A DNA stretch of 16,632 nucleotides from Kalaharituber pfeilii. Lineage: Eukaryota; Ascomycota; Pezizomycetes; Pezizales; Pezizaceae. Shown here one piece after another: positions 7,501 through 16,230 of this stretch; within the stretch, counting starts at the first letter, position 1, and every line of letters starts with the position of its first letter. The DNA is taken from assembly GCA_015179045.1 (NCBI GenBank), contig WHUZ01000272.1, positions 1 to 16,632 of the forward strand, read 5' to 3'. The position numbers were made by a program, and so were the translations under genes. The notes beneath the pieces are model-generated. The model made no database searches. It was not told the origin of the DNA and saw nothing but the letters and a program-made list of their open reading frames with translations.

Positions 7501-7871
7501 GCCTCATCTTCTTCCCAGGTACACTAGACCATGGGGAGGCTTCGCATTTGGGTTCTCAAAAGGGATTTCATGATCCCAAGTCAAATAACAACACAATATC
7601 ACCCTCCTCAAGGGTATCGTCGAAAAGAACAGAAAGCAATTCAACGCAAGTGCATCAAACATGCTATGCTTTAAAACACCATTAACACAATCAATCGGAA
7701 AGCCATTAACCAGGACAAACCAATGATGCATTCGCCGATATTCATAACTTCGGCGTCAGAATCGGAAACAAATTCCAGGTTTCCCGGAACGCCAATAGGA
7801 TGCACATAATCCAAAGCAGAAGAAACAGATTCGGGAACCTGAACGCCAGAGAATGAAAACGAAGTATTCAC
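7501..7871 (-). pseudogene. Family A protease to RT linker region
   Basis: Two overlapping open frames cover this segment. The one from 7871 reads TSFSFSGVQVPESVSSALDYVHPIGVPG and then VMNIGECIIGLSWL. The second half of retroviral-type protease domains normally carries a hydrophobic-G 'ILGxxWL'-like motif, and IIGLSWL fits that. After about 7700 the frame breaks, and the linker to RT ([12 protein letters not shown] near 7498) is recognisable only by position. No independent function is proposed. Confidence 0.55.
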
Positions 7872-8371
7872 AAAAAATCATCACCTTGCTTGATCATCGC
7901 AGGCCTCGCTTGTGACCTCAATCTCAACTTCGTACCCAGTGCCAAAGAAACGATCGGTGCAGAAGCCGCACAGTCCACAATAGCCCTAACGGTCTTCCCA
8001 GTTTTGAATTTTACCTCGCAACTGAGGAGGTCGCTATGACGGGGAGTCCTACACGCTGAGCAGGGTCCCCATGTACTCCAAGTCAGACAGTTCAGTGATC
8101 CTCTCGGATCCGTCGACGGCCTGTATCTCGAGGTGGCCAGAGAGTCTGTCTTTGTCTTCTTTTGGGCTAGGATATCTGTGATTCGAGGGAGCGAATTCGT
8201 GACTCCAGGGCGTTTTACTTCCCTTTGTCTTCCTTCTTTGGCTTCGGTTGGGTTTCTACCACTTCTCCCATCCCCTATGGTTCCACCACTTCTTCTCCAG
8301 CACGCGGTGACCCTATAGCCACTCTTGCCACACTTGGTGCAACGGTTTGCATCGGTTGCCTTTCTGCTGAA
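7868..8371 (-). pseudogene. Family A nucleocapsid knuckle and protease active site
   Basis: This frame is open for about 167 codons between TGA codons. It begins with a zinc knuckle, CTKCGKSGYRVTAC (8341-8300). The spacing fits CX2CX4HX4C, but the His is Tyr (TAT 8317-8315), a C-to-T change from CAT or CAC. After a basic linker it reaches the aspartic protease site KTVRAIVDCAASAPIVSL. The Asp (GAC 7975-7973) is in place, but the usual D-S/T-G triad reads D-C-A. Chromoviruses with DCG are known, whereas Ala at the third place is unusual. The frame stops at 7870-7868, and protease homology continues in another frame. Knuckle and protease are probably both impaired. Confidence 0.82.
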
Positions 8372-9841
8372 TCATTTCTTCAGGTATGTCAACGTTCTTC
8401 TTGTTCTTCGGAGGAGGCTGTATTCTTAGTGTGCGTGGAGCTGCTACTGGAGCTGATGTTTGTCTTGGTGGTGGAGGGAGCGGAGTGCTTATTCCTAGGC
8501 TTTCCCAGGGCGTCGGCAATGGAAACTTCCATTGGTTCCAGTAGCTTCGATACTCAGGGTAACCGGCTAGAAGGTTCCGGACATCTTCCGAATGCTGGCA
8601 GAAATGTAGGAAATGAGGACGGGATCGGGGATCTTTGCCACGTCATTGTACTCGTCGATTTCAGTTAAGAAATCCTGCATCCTACCCCACTGCTTGCGTC
8701 CGAATGTTTCGAGCGGCCTCAGCAATGGCTGAGGAGTGCTGCAAACCTGTGAAAGGTCGTACGCAATAGGGTGAGAGCTTGTGGCATATGACGCTGGAGG
8801 GTTCAGACGAAAGAAAGGTGAGGGCAAGGCCCTTCAAGCGAGAGGTGAACATATCAATGCGTTCGTCGACGTCAATAATCCTTGAGCTCCTAATCCAACG
8901 ATGGACCAGGAAGAGAAAGTTTGTCAAGCTCTTTTGCATCCTCATCAAACTTTTCTGGAGGGGAATCTTCGCAGGGGGAGCGGGAGGAGGAGGAGGAGGA
9001 AGACCCCACGGCAATGTTTGACTCATGGGAAATCGAAGGGGCGGGGGAAGAGGAGGCGTTAGGTCCCGGACCTGGAGGGAGCTGAGAGGAGGGGCACGAG
9101 GAGGAGCACCAGCACCACCAGTGCCTGGCGGAGGAGAACCTCTGGGGACCTTCCTCTAGTAGGGGGTGCTGAACGTTGCTGCTGTGGTGTGGATACTGGC
9201 TGGAATGTCGCCTGCTGAAGGATTTGGCCCCGCACATTTGCCAGTGCTTGGGCCAGGCCATTCAACGTGGCCTGTAACTCTTGCTGATTCTGTGAGAGGG
9301 GGGTTGATACATTACCTTGGAAGGCTCCTACTAAGGTATCTATTCGGTCACATGCTTGGGCCAGGTGATTGCTCAGTTCGCCATAATGCCGGTCCACATA
9401 GTCCTTAATCTGCTGATTTCTGTTTGCTTGCTCGATCCGGAGATTCGCTACGTCAGCAGAGGCTTGCTCGGCCTCTGTTCTTACTTCGACGGTTTGCCCC
9501 ACAGCTGCTAGTTGATGAACTTCCTTCCTGAGCGGAGAGCTGACGCGGGGGTAATGAGGTGTCGGGGAGTGGATTCTAGGGGTTCTGCTCATTTCAGGCA
9601 GGCGGTCCTGTCGCTGCTTCCTCTTGGATACATTAGCGAGGTCGGTATGGCTAAGCACCAGGCTGCTATGAGTGCTTCCTAAATCGTCATCATCTTGATC
9701 ATCATCATCATGTGCGGAGGGGGCAGGGAGGGGTTTTGGCCGCGAATGCTGTGACGCATATTCTCTTGCCAACTCCTGTGTTGCTGGAGAGAGGTCGCTC
9801 CAGGTGAGTGGAAGAGTTGATGATCCTTCTTGAGCCGACAT
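8372..9841 (-). pseudogene. Family A gag, frameshifted
   Basis: Gag forms the particle that packages element RNA. I place the start at the ATG at 9841-9839 (MSAQEGSSTLPL), 35 bases after the 5' LTR. The frame also opens further upstream inside the LTR, but that would not be in the message body. The first ~230 residues hold an acidic DDDDQDDDD patch and a long predicted coiled coil (roughly residues 120-215, e.g. ANLRIEQANRNQQIKDYVD). Near 9150 the frame shifts in a Pro/Gly-rich stretch. In two other frames one can read PEKFDEDAKELDK and then FLFLVHRWIRSSRIIDVDE and IDMFTSRLKGLALTF, typical of the gag capsid start. QDFLTEIDEYNDVAKIPD follows near 8670. At least three frameshifts are present. 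Confidence 0.82.
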
Positions 9842-9865
9842 TGTGAGGCGAGGTAGGTGTAGGAG

Positions 9866-9876
9866 AAGCGGTGTAA
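9866..9876 (-). other. Candidate self-priming primer-binding site
   Basis: Directly after the 5' LTR the - strand reads TTACACCGCTT. It lacks the TGG start expected for a tRNA-primed site. ACACCGCTT (9874-9866) is the exact complement of AAGCGGTGT at 10131-10123 in the LTR, about 40 bases downstream of the TATA box, near where transcription should begin. This is the arrangement of Tf1/sushi-group elements, in which the 5' end of the RNA folds back to prime minus-strand synthesis. Confidence 0.6.
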
Positions 9877-10507
9877 TGTTACGGGCGTGAGATGCTAGGC
9901 TCCAGTAGGCGCTGGAAGGCACTGGATGTTACGGCTACGGAGGTGTGTACACGGCGGGCCGAAAGGACCACAGAGGCGGATATGCTGCGGGCCGGAATGG
10001 CTACGGAGGTATGTATACGGCAGGCAGAAAGGATAGCTGTTTGGGGTGGAGCGCGCAGCGGAGCGAAACGATTCACGGGCGTAATGAGGAAACGATAGGT
10101 TTCAGAGCAATAGAGAACTAGAACACCGCTTGTGTCTTGATTCTTCAACTGTGCTATCGCCTGTGCTTAAATAGACTGAGCACATCATACATGACTAGGC
10201 AAGTAAATAAAGAAACGGCAATTCAACAATGCAAATAATCATAACAAAGAAACATGCAACGTAGTACAGATGCTAGATAATAACATGTACTAGGGCATGT
10301 GTGCATATTAGCTTCATAAACCGAGTGCCAGGCCTAAAGACCTTACAATCAACGGTGACACACACTTCCTTAGCACTACCCTATTCAAACACAAAGAATC
10401 CTCTGCCAAGCCTAATGGGTGATCAGTCCAGTCTAGCAGCACTGGCCTTACTAAGGATTCAGGGTAAGTGTTCCCCTGCTCGGGTAAGTCTCACCTTAGC
10501 CGTAACA
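9877..10507 (-). mobile_element. 5' LTR of family A element
   Basis: This is 631 bp, with the same TGTTACGG/CCGTAACA ends as the 3' copy. It holds the deaminated state at all three positions that differ (T10302, T10416, A10430). On the - strand it contains the promoter (TATA box 10173-10166) and the putative RNA start near 10131. By that estimate U3 is about 376 bp and R plus U5 about 255 bp. Confidence 0.95.
10123..10173 (-). promoter_or_regulatory. TATA box and predicted transcription start in 5' LTR
   Basis: The - strand has TATTTAAG at 10173-10166 and, 42 bases from its start, AAGCGGTGT at 10131-10123, which complements the primer-binding site. The equivalent positions in the 3' LTR are 4604-4597 and 4562-4554. 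The start site is inferred from self-priming logic and spacing, not measured. Confidence 0.5.
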
Positions 10508-10512
10508 CTCCA
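10508..10512. other. Target-site duplication, right copy (CTCCA)
   Basis: This is the partner of CTCCG at 4303-4307. It differs only in its last base, consistent with CpG-to-CpA decay in the right flank. Confidence 0.7.
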
Positions 10513-10968
10513 TTCCAAACTCTCTTTCCTTTGTTGTAGTGTTGTGAATACACTACCAATTACACAATATTTCTCGTTTCAGCAACTCCTTGAGTCTACA
10601 TGCAGATAGTGCAGACAGTAAAAAGTATATATTTCTACTCCTAAAAACCACTGAACTATCCTATTACCAATATCTTCAATCCTCTACACTAACCTAGCTT
10701 CTAAGAGACAAAAAGAAATACATTTCAATATCTATTAGACATTACCAACGTAGCTAAATAGTATAACAATGGAAACCATAAATCAGAAACAAAAGCAGCA
10801 GAGAATCAGAGAATGCAAGCAGTAGAGGATCAGAGGGTTGAGAGAATCGAGAGAATCTAAGCATTAACAAGATAAGAACATGAAGATCTAGAGAACAAAC
10901 AGTACTACTAAGAATACTAGCACTAAGAACACTAGCAGACTACTGCAAACAACCTCCTCTTTTAGTAT
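10513..10968. other. AT-rich flank with short purine-rich repeats
   Basis: No gene is recognised. From about 10795 to 10860 there are repeated gagaatcagag / gagaatcgagag motifs. At 10907-10921 and 10922-10936 there are two 15-bp copies of actaagaayactagc. This is probably the continuation of the sequence interrupted by the family A insertion. Confidence 0.5.
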
Positions 10969-12420
10969 TTATGAGGTTACTTGGGATGCTTCAAATACAT
11001 CACCATCATCAGCATCATGATCATCATCATTATCATAATTATCATCATCCTGCTCTGTCTGACTATCTTCTGCAAAGCTTGACGGTTATGAGTCAGGGAC
11101 TACTTCTACTTCTGAGTCTGAGGAGCTACTTGTATTGGGTCGAGCCTGAAAGTTTGGAAGGTGAACCATTTCCACATTGAACTCAGAAATTTCCTTCTGA
11201 AGATCTTTAAAAAATGTCGTATCTGGGTCAGTCATATATGGCTCATCAGTTTCGAGGTCAGGTTTGCAATATGCAGCTCCGATGTGGGCTTTGATGTCGT
11301 TTTTGATGGCTATTAGGAGCGCTCCCTTCACGTCCAGTTTATAAATCTTCTAGACAAGCCATATCCTCCTATGCATTTCTATTGTGTATTAGTGTTTAGG
11401 TAAACATGTCTTCATGGAGACTTATACTTGCGCAGTTTGCATAGTTAAAATCTGGGCAGCTCTCCTTTAGTATCAATTCCCCTATAGTCCAGAATTTCCA
11501 GTAGTGCTGCATTATACTTGCCATAAGGTAGAGGAATTTCCCATTTATTTTATCCAAAAATATAGGATCGCGCTTTCCCCTTATCCGCGCTCCAGAAAAA
11601 TAATGCCGCCAGATGATTATTACCAGCTCTGGGGCTTTAAAATAGCGCTTTGGTACCTAAGAATTATTAGCATCCTTTCGGGGATATTACTAGTCTACAC
11701 ACCTTTGTTGTTGGTCTATACTACTCAGGATATAAGAACCTATTCTTATCCAGGAGTTCAGCCACTTTTGTCCTTCTGTCTTCTATTGTTTCTCCTTCGA
11801 GGCCATAGACCTCCATTATGATAGAAGCATATGCTGAGACCAGGTGTGACCACGTTCATGAGTGGATACTCTTCAGCTGTTCATCGAGGTTAGTAACAGA
11901 CTCAGTAGCTCCCTAAGGGGACTCATATAATGCATACTCTCATGAGTCAGCTTAGCGGTTTTACCCACCTTTTCTTTACCTTCAAGCCATGCTTTGTTAA
12001 GTAATACATGCAACTGCTCCCGGTCCAGAACAGCCTTTCAAAACCATATATAATCTCCATAGTTGCTTCTGCATGCATAGCTATTGCTTGTAAATTAATG
12101 TCTAAGGACAAGAATGACCTTGATATTGTGCTTTACACTATATTTCTTATCTCTGCTTGTGTCCTCACTCTGACTACATCACCATCCTTACTATTCTTCT
12201 CAATTTTTAGCATCCCATCTGCACAATTTGACTTAGAGCACTTCCATTTTCTATATATGTGGTAAATACTTTCTAGGATAAGGGTAGTGCCTCTCGTGAC
12301 AAAGGACGTTTGGTTCCGCATTTGTGTAGAGCCTCTGGGAGCTCAGTTTCATCTATATGTTGATCATTTGGACTTGGTTCCTATTCGGATTGAGGAATAC
12401 ATGATTGAGAGATGCTTTCA
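10969..12420 (-). pseudogene. Unrecognised degenerate coding region, acidic C-terminus
   Basis: On the - strand several overlapping frames give protein-like sequence that switches frame repeatedly. From the upstream side these are DETELPEALHKCGTKRPLSRE (about 12350), then LEGKEKVGKTAKLTHES and MHYMSPLRELLSLL (about 11950), KFLYLMASIMQHYWKFWTIG (about 11530), and an open stretch 11331-11086 with AHIGAAYCKPDLETDEP and EISEFNVEMVHLPNFQARP. The C-terminus is Ser-rich (NTSSSSDSEVEVV), has a TAA, and continues into an Asp-rich tail encoded by a CAT/ATC-rich tract before TAA at 10969-10971. I do not recognise a family. It may be one broken gene, perhaps of a transposon, together with the block at 14197-15300. 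Confidence 0.45.
10993..11055. repeat. CAT-rich microsatellite-like tract
   Basis: Interrupted repeats of cat/atc (catcaccatcatcagcatca and on) encode Asp/His-rich residues on the - strand at the tail of the degenerate frame. Confidence 0.7.
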
Positions 12421-12771
12421 GCCCTCCTTGCCCCTCATTGTGGCCTCCTGACAGGTTTCTGTCCTAATCGCTGCATCTTTATGTTAGAGTAGATTGTCCT
12501 ACGAGAGTTTAGATATGAGTGGAAGGAGACAGGTAGTTAGATCTTTGAGAAGGAAAGGTGGGCTGGAGCAGACAGCTGGGTAATGAACATCTCTTTAATG
12601 TTAGATTAAGGCTCACTTGGACCTCTGATATGAACCTTAGTGACCTACTCGTTTATTCTACTTGTTTATTCACAATGCATATAACTAGCTAGCCATTCTA
12701 ACACTTTATAAACGAGTGGATTTTATCAGGACCTGTCAAAAGTAGAAATCTTAAGCAGTTGTACCCACTAC
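12421..12771. other. No gene seen
   Basis: Neither strand gives a coherent frame longer than about 30 codons with recognisable motifs. Composition is intermediate, and no repeats were found by eye. Confidence 0.45.
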
Positions 12772-13071
12772 CAGATAGTGAGCAGCATGAGCCAAGGCAG
12801 CTCGAGCTCAAATAAGCCAAGATCATGCTAGTATTTTTCTTGCCAGCTCGCTAAAATGCTTAGCCAGTACAAGGTTTTATAAACTATAAATACCTAATAT
12901 AGTAATAAGTAGAGACTTGGAGCTCATTCTGACCTACTAACAACTTTGAAATGCTCAATTTAGCTGATAGTAGTGAGAAAGATGAAAATTTAGCTTAGTT
13001 TGATTTAGTTTGTCAATATTATATATAATCAATCTAAGCTCAAGCTAGCTCATACTGCTCACTACTATCAG
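12772..13071. repeat. Inverted-repeat (fold-back) sequence
   Basis: There are two nested pairings. The outer one pairs 12772-12815 (with TGAGCAGCATGAGC and AGCTCGAGCTCAAAT) with the reverse complement of 13031-13071 (TGAGCAGTATGAGC and AGCTTGAGCTTAGAT). The inner one is a perfect 14-bp pair, ctgatagtagtgag at 12964-12977 with its complement at 13058-13071. It extends inward through a tagcttagtttgatt-like stem, making a 108-bp imperfect palindrome. It could be a miniature inverted-repeat element. No clear target duplication was found. Confidence 0.6.
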
Positions 13072-13150
13072 ATCCGAGTTCAAAGACAAGTATTTCCTGA
13101 AATAGTGAGTAGTATCTCCATGATGGCTTGGTATGTTCTGTGTGACTGTA

Positions 13151-13669
13151 TCTCTTAGGTAGGTGAAACTACGCTAAATTCGATACACTAGTTTCCCTGT
13201 CTGTTGTCCAGCTAAGAGGGTCTGTATACTATCCAATTCCTGACCTCAAGCAATGGCCAGTATATGTATCTCAGGTACAAGAACAGTGCATATCTATTCA
13301 CTATCCTTATATCTACTAGAACATTCTCAAAGTTATTTATTATAGTACTTGAAAGGAAGGTCAATGTACTTGTAGTGAGATATTAAATACTATTATGAAT
13401 TTATATAGCTGTTAGTAGAGTAGATATAGCTAAAGTATACTCAAGCAGCAAGCTATAAAGTACTACCATAGAATCACAATATAACTATTAGATTATGTAG
13501 TTAGTCCTAGTAGTTAATATAATATAGACTTATACAATCTCATCAGTCTTATAGTAGGTGAGTGCAATCCTACAAGTAAATGTATACATTGCAAATAATT
13601 AGCATGACAAGGACTAAAAGTAGTGAAACTAGTACATCAAATTTTATGAAGTTTCACCTACCTAAGAGA
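13151..13669. mobile_element. MITE-like element, 519 bp, 48-bp TIRs, TA flanks
   Basis: The ends are inverted repeats: tctcttaggtaggtgaaact at 13151-13170 is perfectly complementary to 13650-13669. The pairing continues inward to 48 bp with 40 matches, including actagtttc. TA lies directly outside both ends (13149-13150 and 13670-13671), the duplication made by Tc1/mariner-type transposases. The interior is AT-rich with no coding frame, as expected for a non-autonomous miniature element. Class assignment rests on the TA flanks and TIRs only. No transposase is visible in the window. Confidence 0.78.
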
Positions 13670-13671
13670 TA

Positions 13672-14190
13672 TCTTTACTTATCTCTTGCCACAGTGAAAC
13701 TGCACACATGCTGTACATCAACTTGTTATAGAATGTACATATATTGCCTATAGCATATATGACTGAATGTCAAGACTTGTACTAACAACTACAAATAAAT
13801 ATAAACAGAATATTGTAAAGCAAATAAAATAACATAAAAGTTGAAATGCTAAAGCAAGTGATGTATGTTGATATTAATAAATGCAGCGACTTTGTGCATC
13901 TACTTAGCAGCCTATGCAATCTTATTCTACTGGGTCCTCGTCGTCTTCTTCATTCTATCTCCGCCCAGGCACATTGTGTACTTTGAGAGCCAGGTTCAAC
14001 CTAAGAGAATAGTCCAACCCCCCTTATACTATGGTAGCAACTATTCTCTTTCATATTGGTAGTGCAGGTTGATCCAATACCATTACACAAGAACTAATCA
14101 CTACATATTGGCTTTCTTTAGTAGTTAAACTACTACCATCATAGGCACAGAATGCATGAACGCCTGCTGGGCTGCTGTTCAGGCTATGTA
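13672..14190. other. No convincing gene
   Basis: An open frame at 13865-14062 on + is hydrophobic but has no recognisable motif. On -, 14245-14051 (FGHSYVSIIHSLNSSPAG) may be the shifted continuation of the degenerate frame upstream. Nothing else is seen. Confidence 0.4.
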
Positions 14191-14196
14191 TGATAC

Positions 14197-15300
14197 TCAC
14201 GTAGCTGTGTCCAAACGGGGATGCAAACATTGTAAGTAGTACCATCCTTCGTCGTCAGAATCTAAAGCTTCTAGATACTGCCTCTTATGCTCTACTTTGA
14301 GCTCCTTTTTGACTTTTTGGAGTTGCTTGATTTTTTTTCTGATTTTTATTTTCTTTCTTTGAAGCTTTGGTCCTTTTTGGCATTCTTCGCTTCCTGAATC
14401 CTGCCCATATCCATATGAGACTGTCTGAGTCTGTAGCCGGATTATCATATACCTCTAGGGGTCAAAATAGTCCTTAGTAAAGTGGATCTGACTACTCCTG
14501 CATGCAGGGGGCTATCTGTACCATCCTCTACTTTCCTATACATTATGATAAGTAGCTTGATGGGCTTGAACTCTGTGATTCGAAAAAATGCTTCTACTTC
14601 AGCATTAGAGGAAAGTATAATTGAGTTCTCTGGGTGCGTCAGTTGGGATCCACCAGAGCACTATAGATTTCTCTCACATTTCTGCTAGCAGGTAGGTGTT
14701 TGGCTAAGGCATCTTTCACCTCCTGAATAATGTTTTGTATGACTATAGTAATGAAGCACTCACTAGGCTTGAACCAGACCCAGCAATTCTGTAGAAGGTT
14801 ATACTGTACTAGCTGTTCAACTGTAGCATCCTCCGGAGGTTGCTGCTTATGCGCTATGACAGCAGGGTCAGTTAGGTAAAGAAATACTCTGATACTCCAT
14901 GCATTTATATGGGGACTCTACAAGTTTTTGTCGAAGTTTTCCTCGGGTTCTGCAAGCCCCGCAATATTTTCAGGAGCTCATCTCTGTTTTCTGTCTATTC
15001 GGCAACCCTTTCCCTATATTTATTTTTTTTTGGTGATGTCAATCAATATCTCATCTAATGCTTTCAAAGCAAGGGCCTCCCCCTGCACTATGAGTTTCTT
15101 TCTAGATCCAGGAAATCTCACATGTGCAATGGCTGCTACCCGCCAAGAGTCTCAAGTGGCAGCTCCTAGATCGTTCTTGTTTTTGATATTATTAGTCTAT
15201 ATATATACATCCATCACCTGCCACCACTCATCATAGTTCAGATCACGATTCTTGAAGCTAAGGCGAGCCTTGCATGTGGAAATTTTTTCCCTCGTTATAG
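14197..15300 (-). pseudogene. Unrecognised degenerate coding region with basic coiled segment
   Basis: Read on the - strand from about 15275 this gives a long, mostly consistent frame with stops: RDLNYDEWWQVMDVYI, DSWRVAAIAHVRFPGSRKKL, QGEALALKALDEILIDITKK, then WSIRVFLYLTDPAVIAHKQQ, EDATVEQLVQYNLLQNCWVW and EVKDALAKHLPASRNVREIY. A frameshift near 14650 leads to SNAEVEAFFRITEFKPIK and VEDGTDSPLHAGVV. A second, near 14450, leads to a Lys-rich, probably coiled-coil stretch (RKKIKIRKKIKQLQKVKKEL) and SDDEGWYYLQCL. Codon-level coherence over more than 350 residues argues that this was a real protein gene. No domain is recognised. Gag or another transposon protein is possible. Confidence 0.5.
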
Positions 15301-15847
15301 TGATACTCTAAAAAGATTAGTCAAATATTTCTTGCAATGGTAACTGCCAGATATAGAAATAGTACTGAAAATATATTCTCTCAAAGCAAATACATATGGA
15401 GTGGTAGTGAGATTTATAGACAATATAACTCTCAAAAGAAATGAAATATCTATCTTACTTGGTGAAATAGTCTATAGATACAAGTAATCTTGTATACATT
15501 CTGAATGGTTGTATGTGTCTAAGGTATATTGAACTGATATATGTGATGAGCAGCTTGTAATTTATCCCAGAAGAGGGATCCTAAAGATTTATACCTACTA
15601 GCCTTTGGTGGTATATGAACTTGGCCTTCTCCTCTTGAAACATCTAGTTGATGTCTCGAGAGTTCTAGAATTGAACTAAGAGTTTTTAGTCTTTATAGGG
15701 ACTTTAACGAAATATGTAGAGACTATTATACTAAAGGACTTTTGTAAACAATTTCATTGTTTTTGCTTCTCTCAGATTGTAGCAGCTTCATAGTATTCAT
15801 TATTGTATGACCTACTTCTACAATTTCCGATAAGGACAATGCATGCA
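15301..15847. other. AT-rich, no gene seen
   Basis: Short frames only. A few protein-like residues on the - strand near 15620-15680 are too brief to support a call. Confidence 0.45.
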
Positions 15848-16180
15848 TTTCATATATATGATAAGTTCCTTTTAATATTCTAAGATGTGTAAATATGAGT
15901 TAAATCTGACTTGTACCCTAGGGCTACTGGTAGTTGGATGGTATGAGAGTGGCATGATGAGTACAATTTCATATATATAGCAGGTCCCTTTCAATCGCGA
16001 AATTATCTGACATGTACCATAGGGCTTAATTGATGATATGAAAATGACAGAATAAGGTCAATATCACAGGTATAGTAAGTCTCTTTCAATATCATGAAAT
16101 GTATAGCACTTATGCTGAGAAACCATAGAGTGGCTATAGCACGAAATATATAGCACCTATGCTAAGAAACCATAAAGTTA
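15848..16180. repeat. Diverged tandem repeats
   Basis: Three degenerate copies start at 15848, 15967 and 16062. Each opens with a form of tttcatatatat, followed by aGTyCCTTTxAAT. The first two also share ctgacWtgtaccxtaggg. A shorter 47-bp repeat follows: gaaatgtatagcacttatgc at 16096 recurs as gaaatatatagcacctatgc at 16143, both leading into gaaaccata. Differences are mostly transitions. Confidence 0.7.
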
Positions 16181-16200
16181 CAACTGGTTCATGGTTTCTT
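16164..16200. other. Perfect 10-bp stem-loop
   Basis: AAGAAACCAT (16164-16173) pairs perfectly with ATGGTTTCTT (16191-16200) around a 17-base loop, at the junction between the tandem repeats and the putative LINE remnant. Confidence 0.6.
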
Positions 16201-16230
16201 GCCATAAAAAAAACTGGCATCATAATATAT

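Larger units (their letters stand above)
4308..10507 (-). mobile_element. Full-length family A chromovirus, non-autonomous (6,200 bp)
   Basis: This is a complete LTR retrotransposon lying on the - strand. Two 631-bp LTRs (10507-9877 as 5', 4938-4308 as 3') enclose 4,938 bp. The - strand carries, in order, gag with a CCHC-type knuckle, protease, reverse transcriptase, RNase H, integrase and chromodomain, which is the Ty3/Gypsy chromovirus order. The LTRs differ at three positions with no indels and are flanked by a 5-bp duplication with one mismatch, so insertion was fairly recent. The coding region is broken by several frameshifts, nonsense codons and loss of key segments, so this copy cannot have supplied its own enzymes in its present state. 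It sits next to a minisatellite-rich region. Confidence 0.92.

Noticed and set aside
8133..9408. Several + strand open frames across 8.1-9.4 kb
   Set aside because: They are antisense shadows of the gag/protease frames, rich in simple Gly/Pro/Ser translations, with no motif of their own.
6690..9841. Frameshifts as sequencing errors or programmed frameshifting
   Set aside because: There are too many, they go in both directions, and they are accompanied by nonsense codons and block deletions. The two LTRs agree with no indel over 631 bp.
9862..9876. tRNA-primed binding site after the 5' LTR
   Set aside because: The sequence starts TTACACC rather than TGG, and I could not match it to a tRNA 3' end. 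The self-priming match is better.
11504..11821. 105-codon hydrophobic + strand frame
   Set aside because: It overlaps protein-like - strand sequence (KFLYLMASIMQHYWKFWTIG) and has no recognisable motif, so it is likely a complementary-strand artefact.
14928..15236. 102-codon + strand frame with hydrophobic stretches
   Set aside because: It is the complement of the coherent - strand degenerate coding region, and AT-rich antisense often looks membrane-like.
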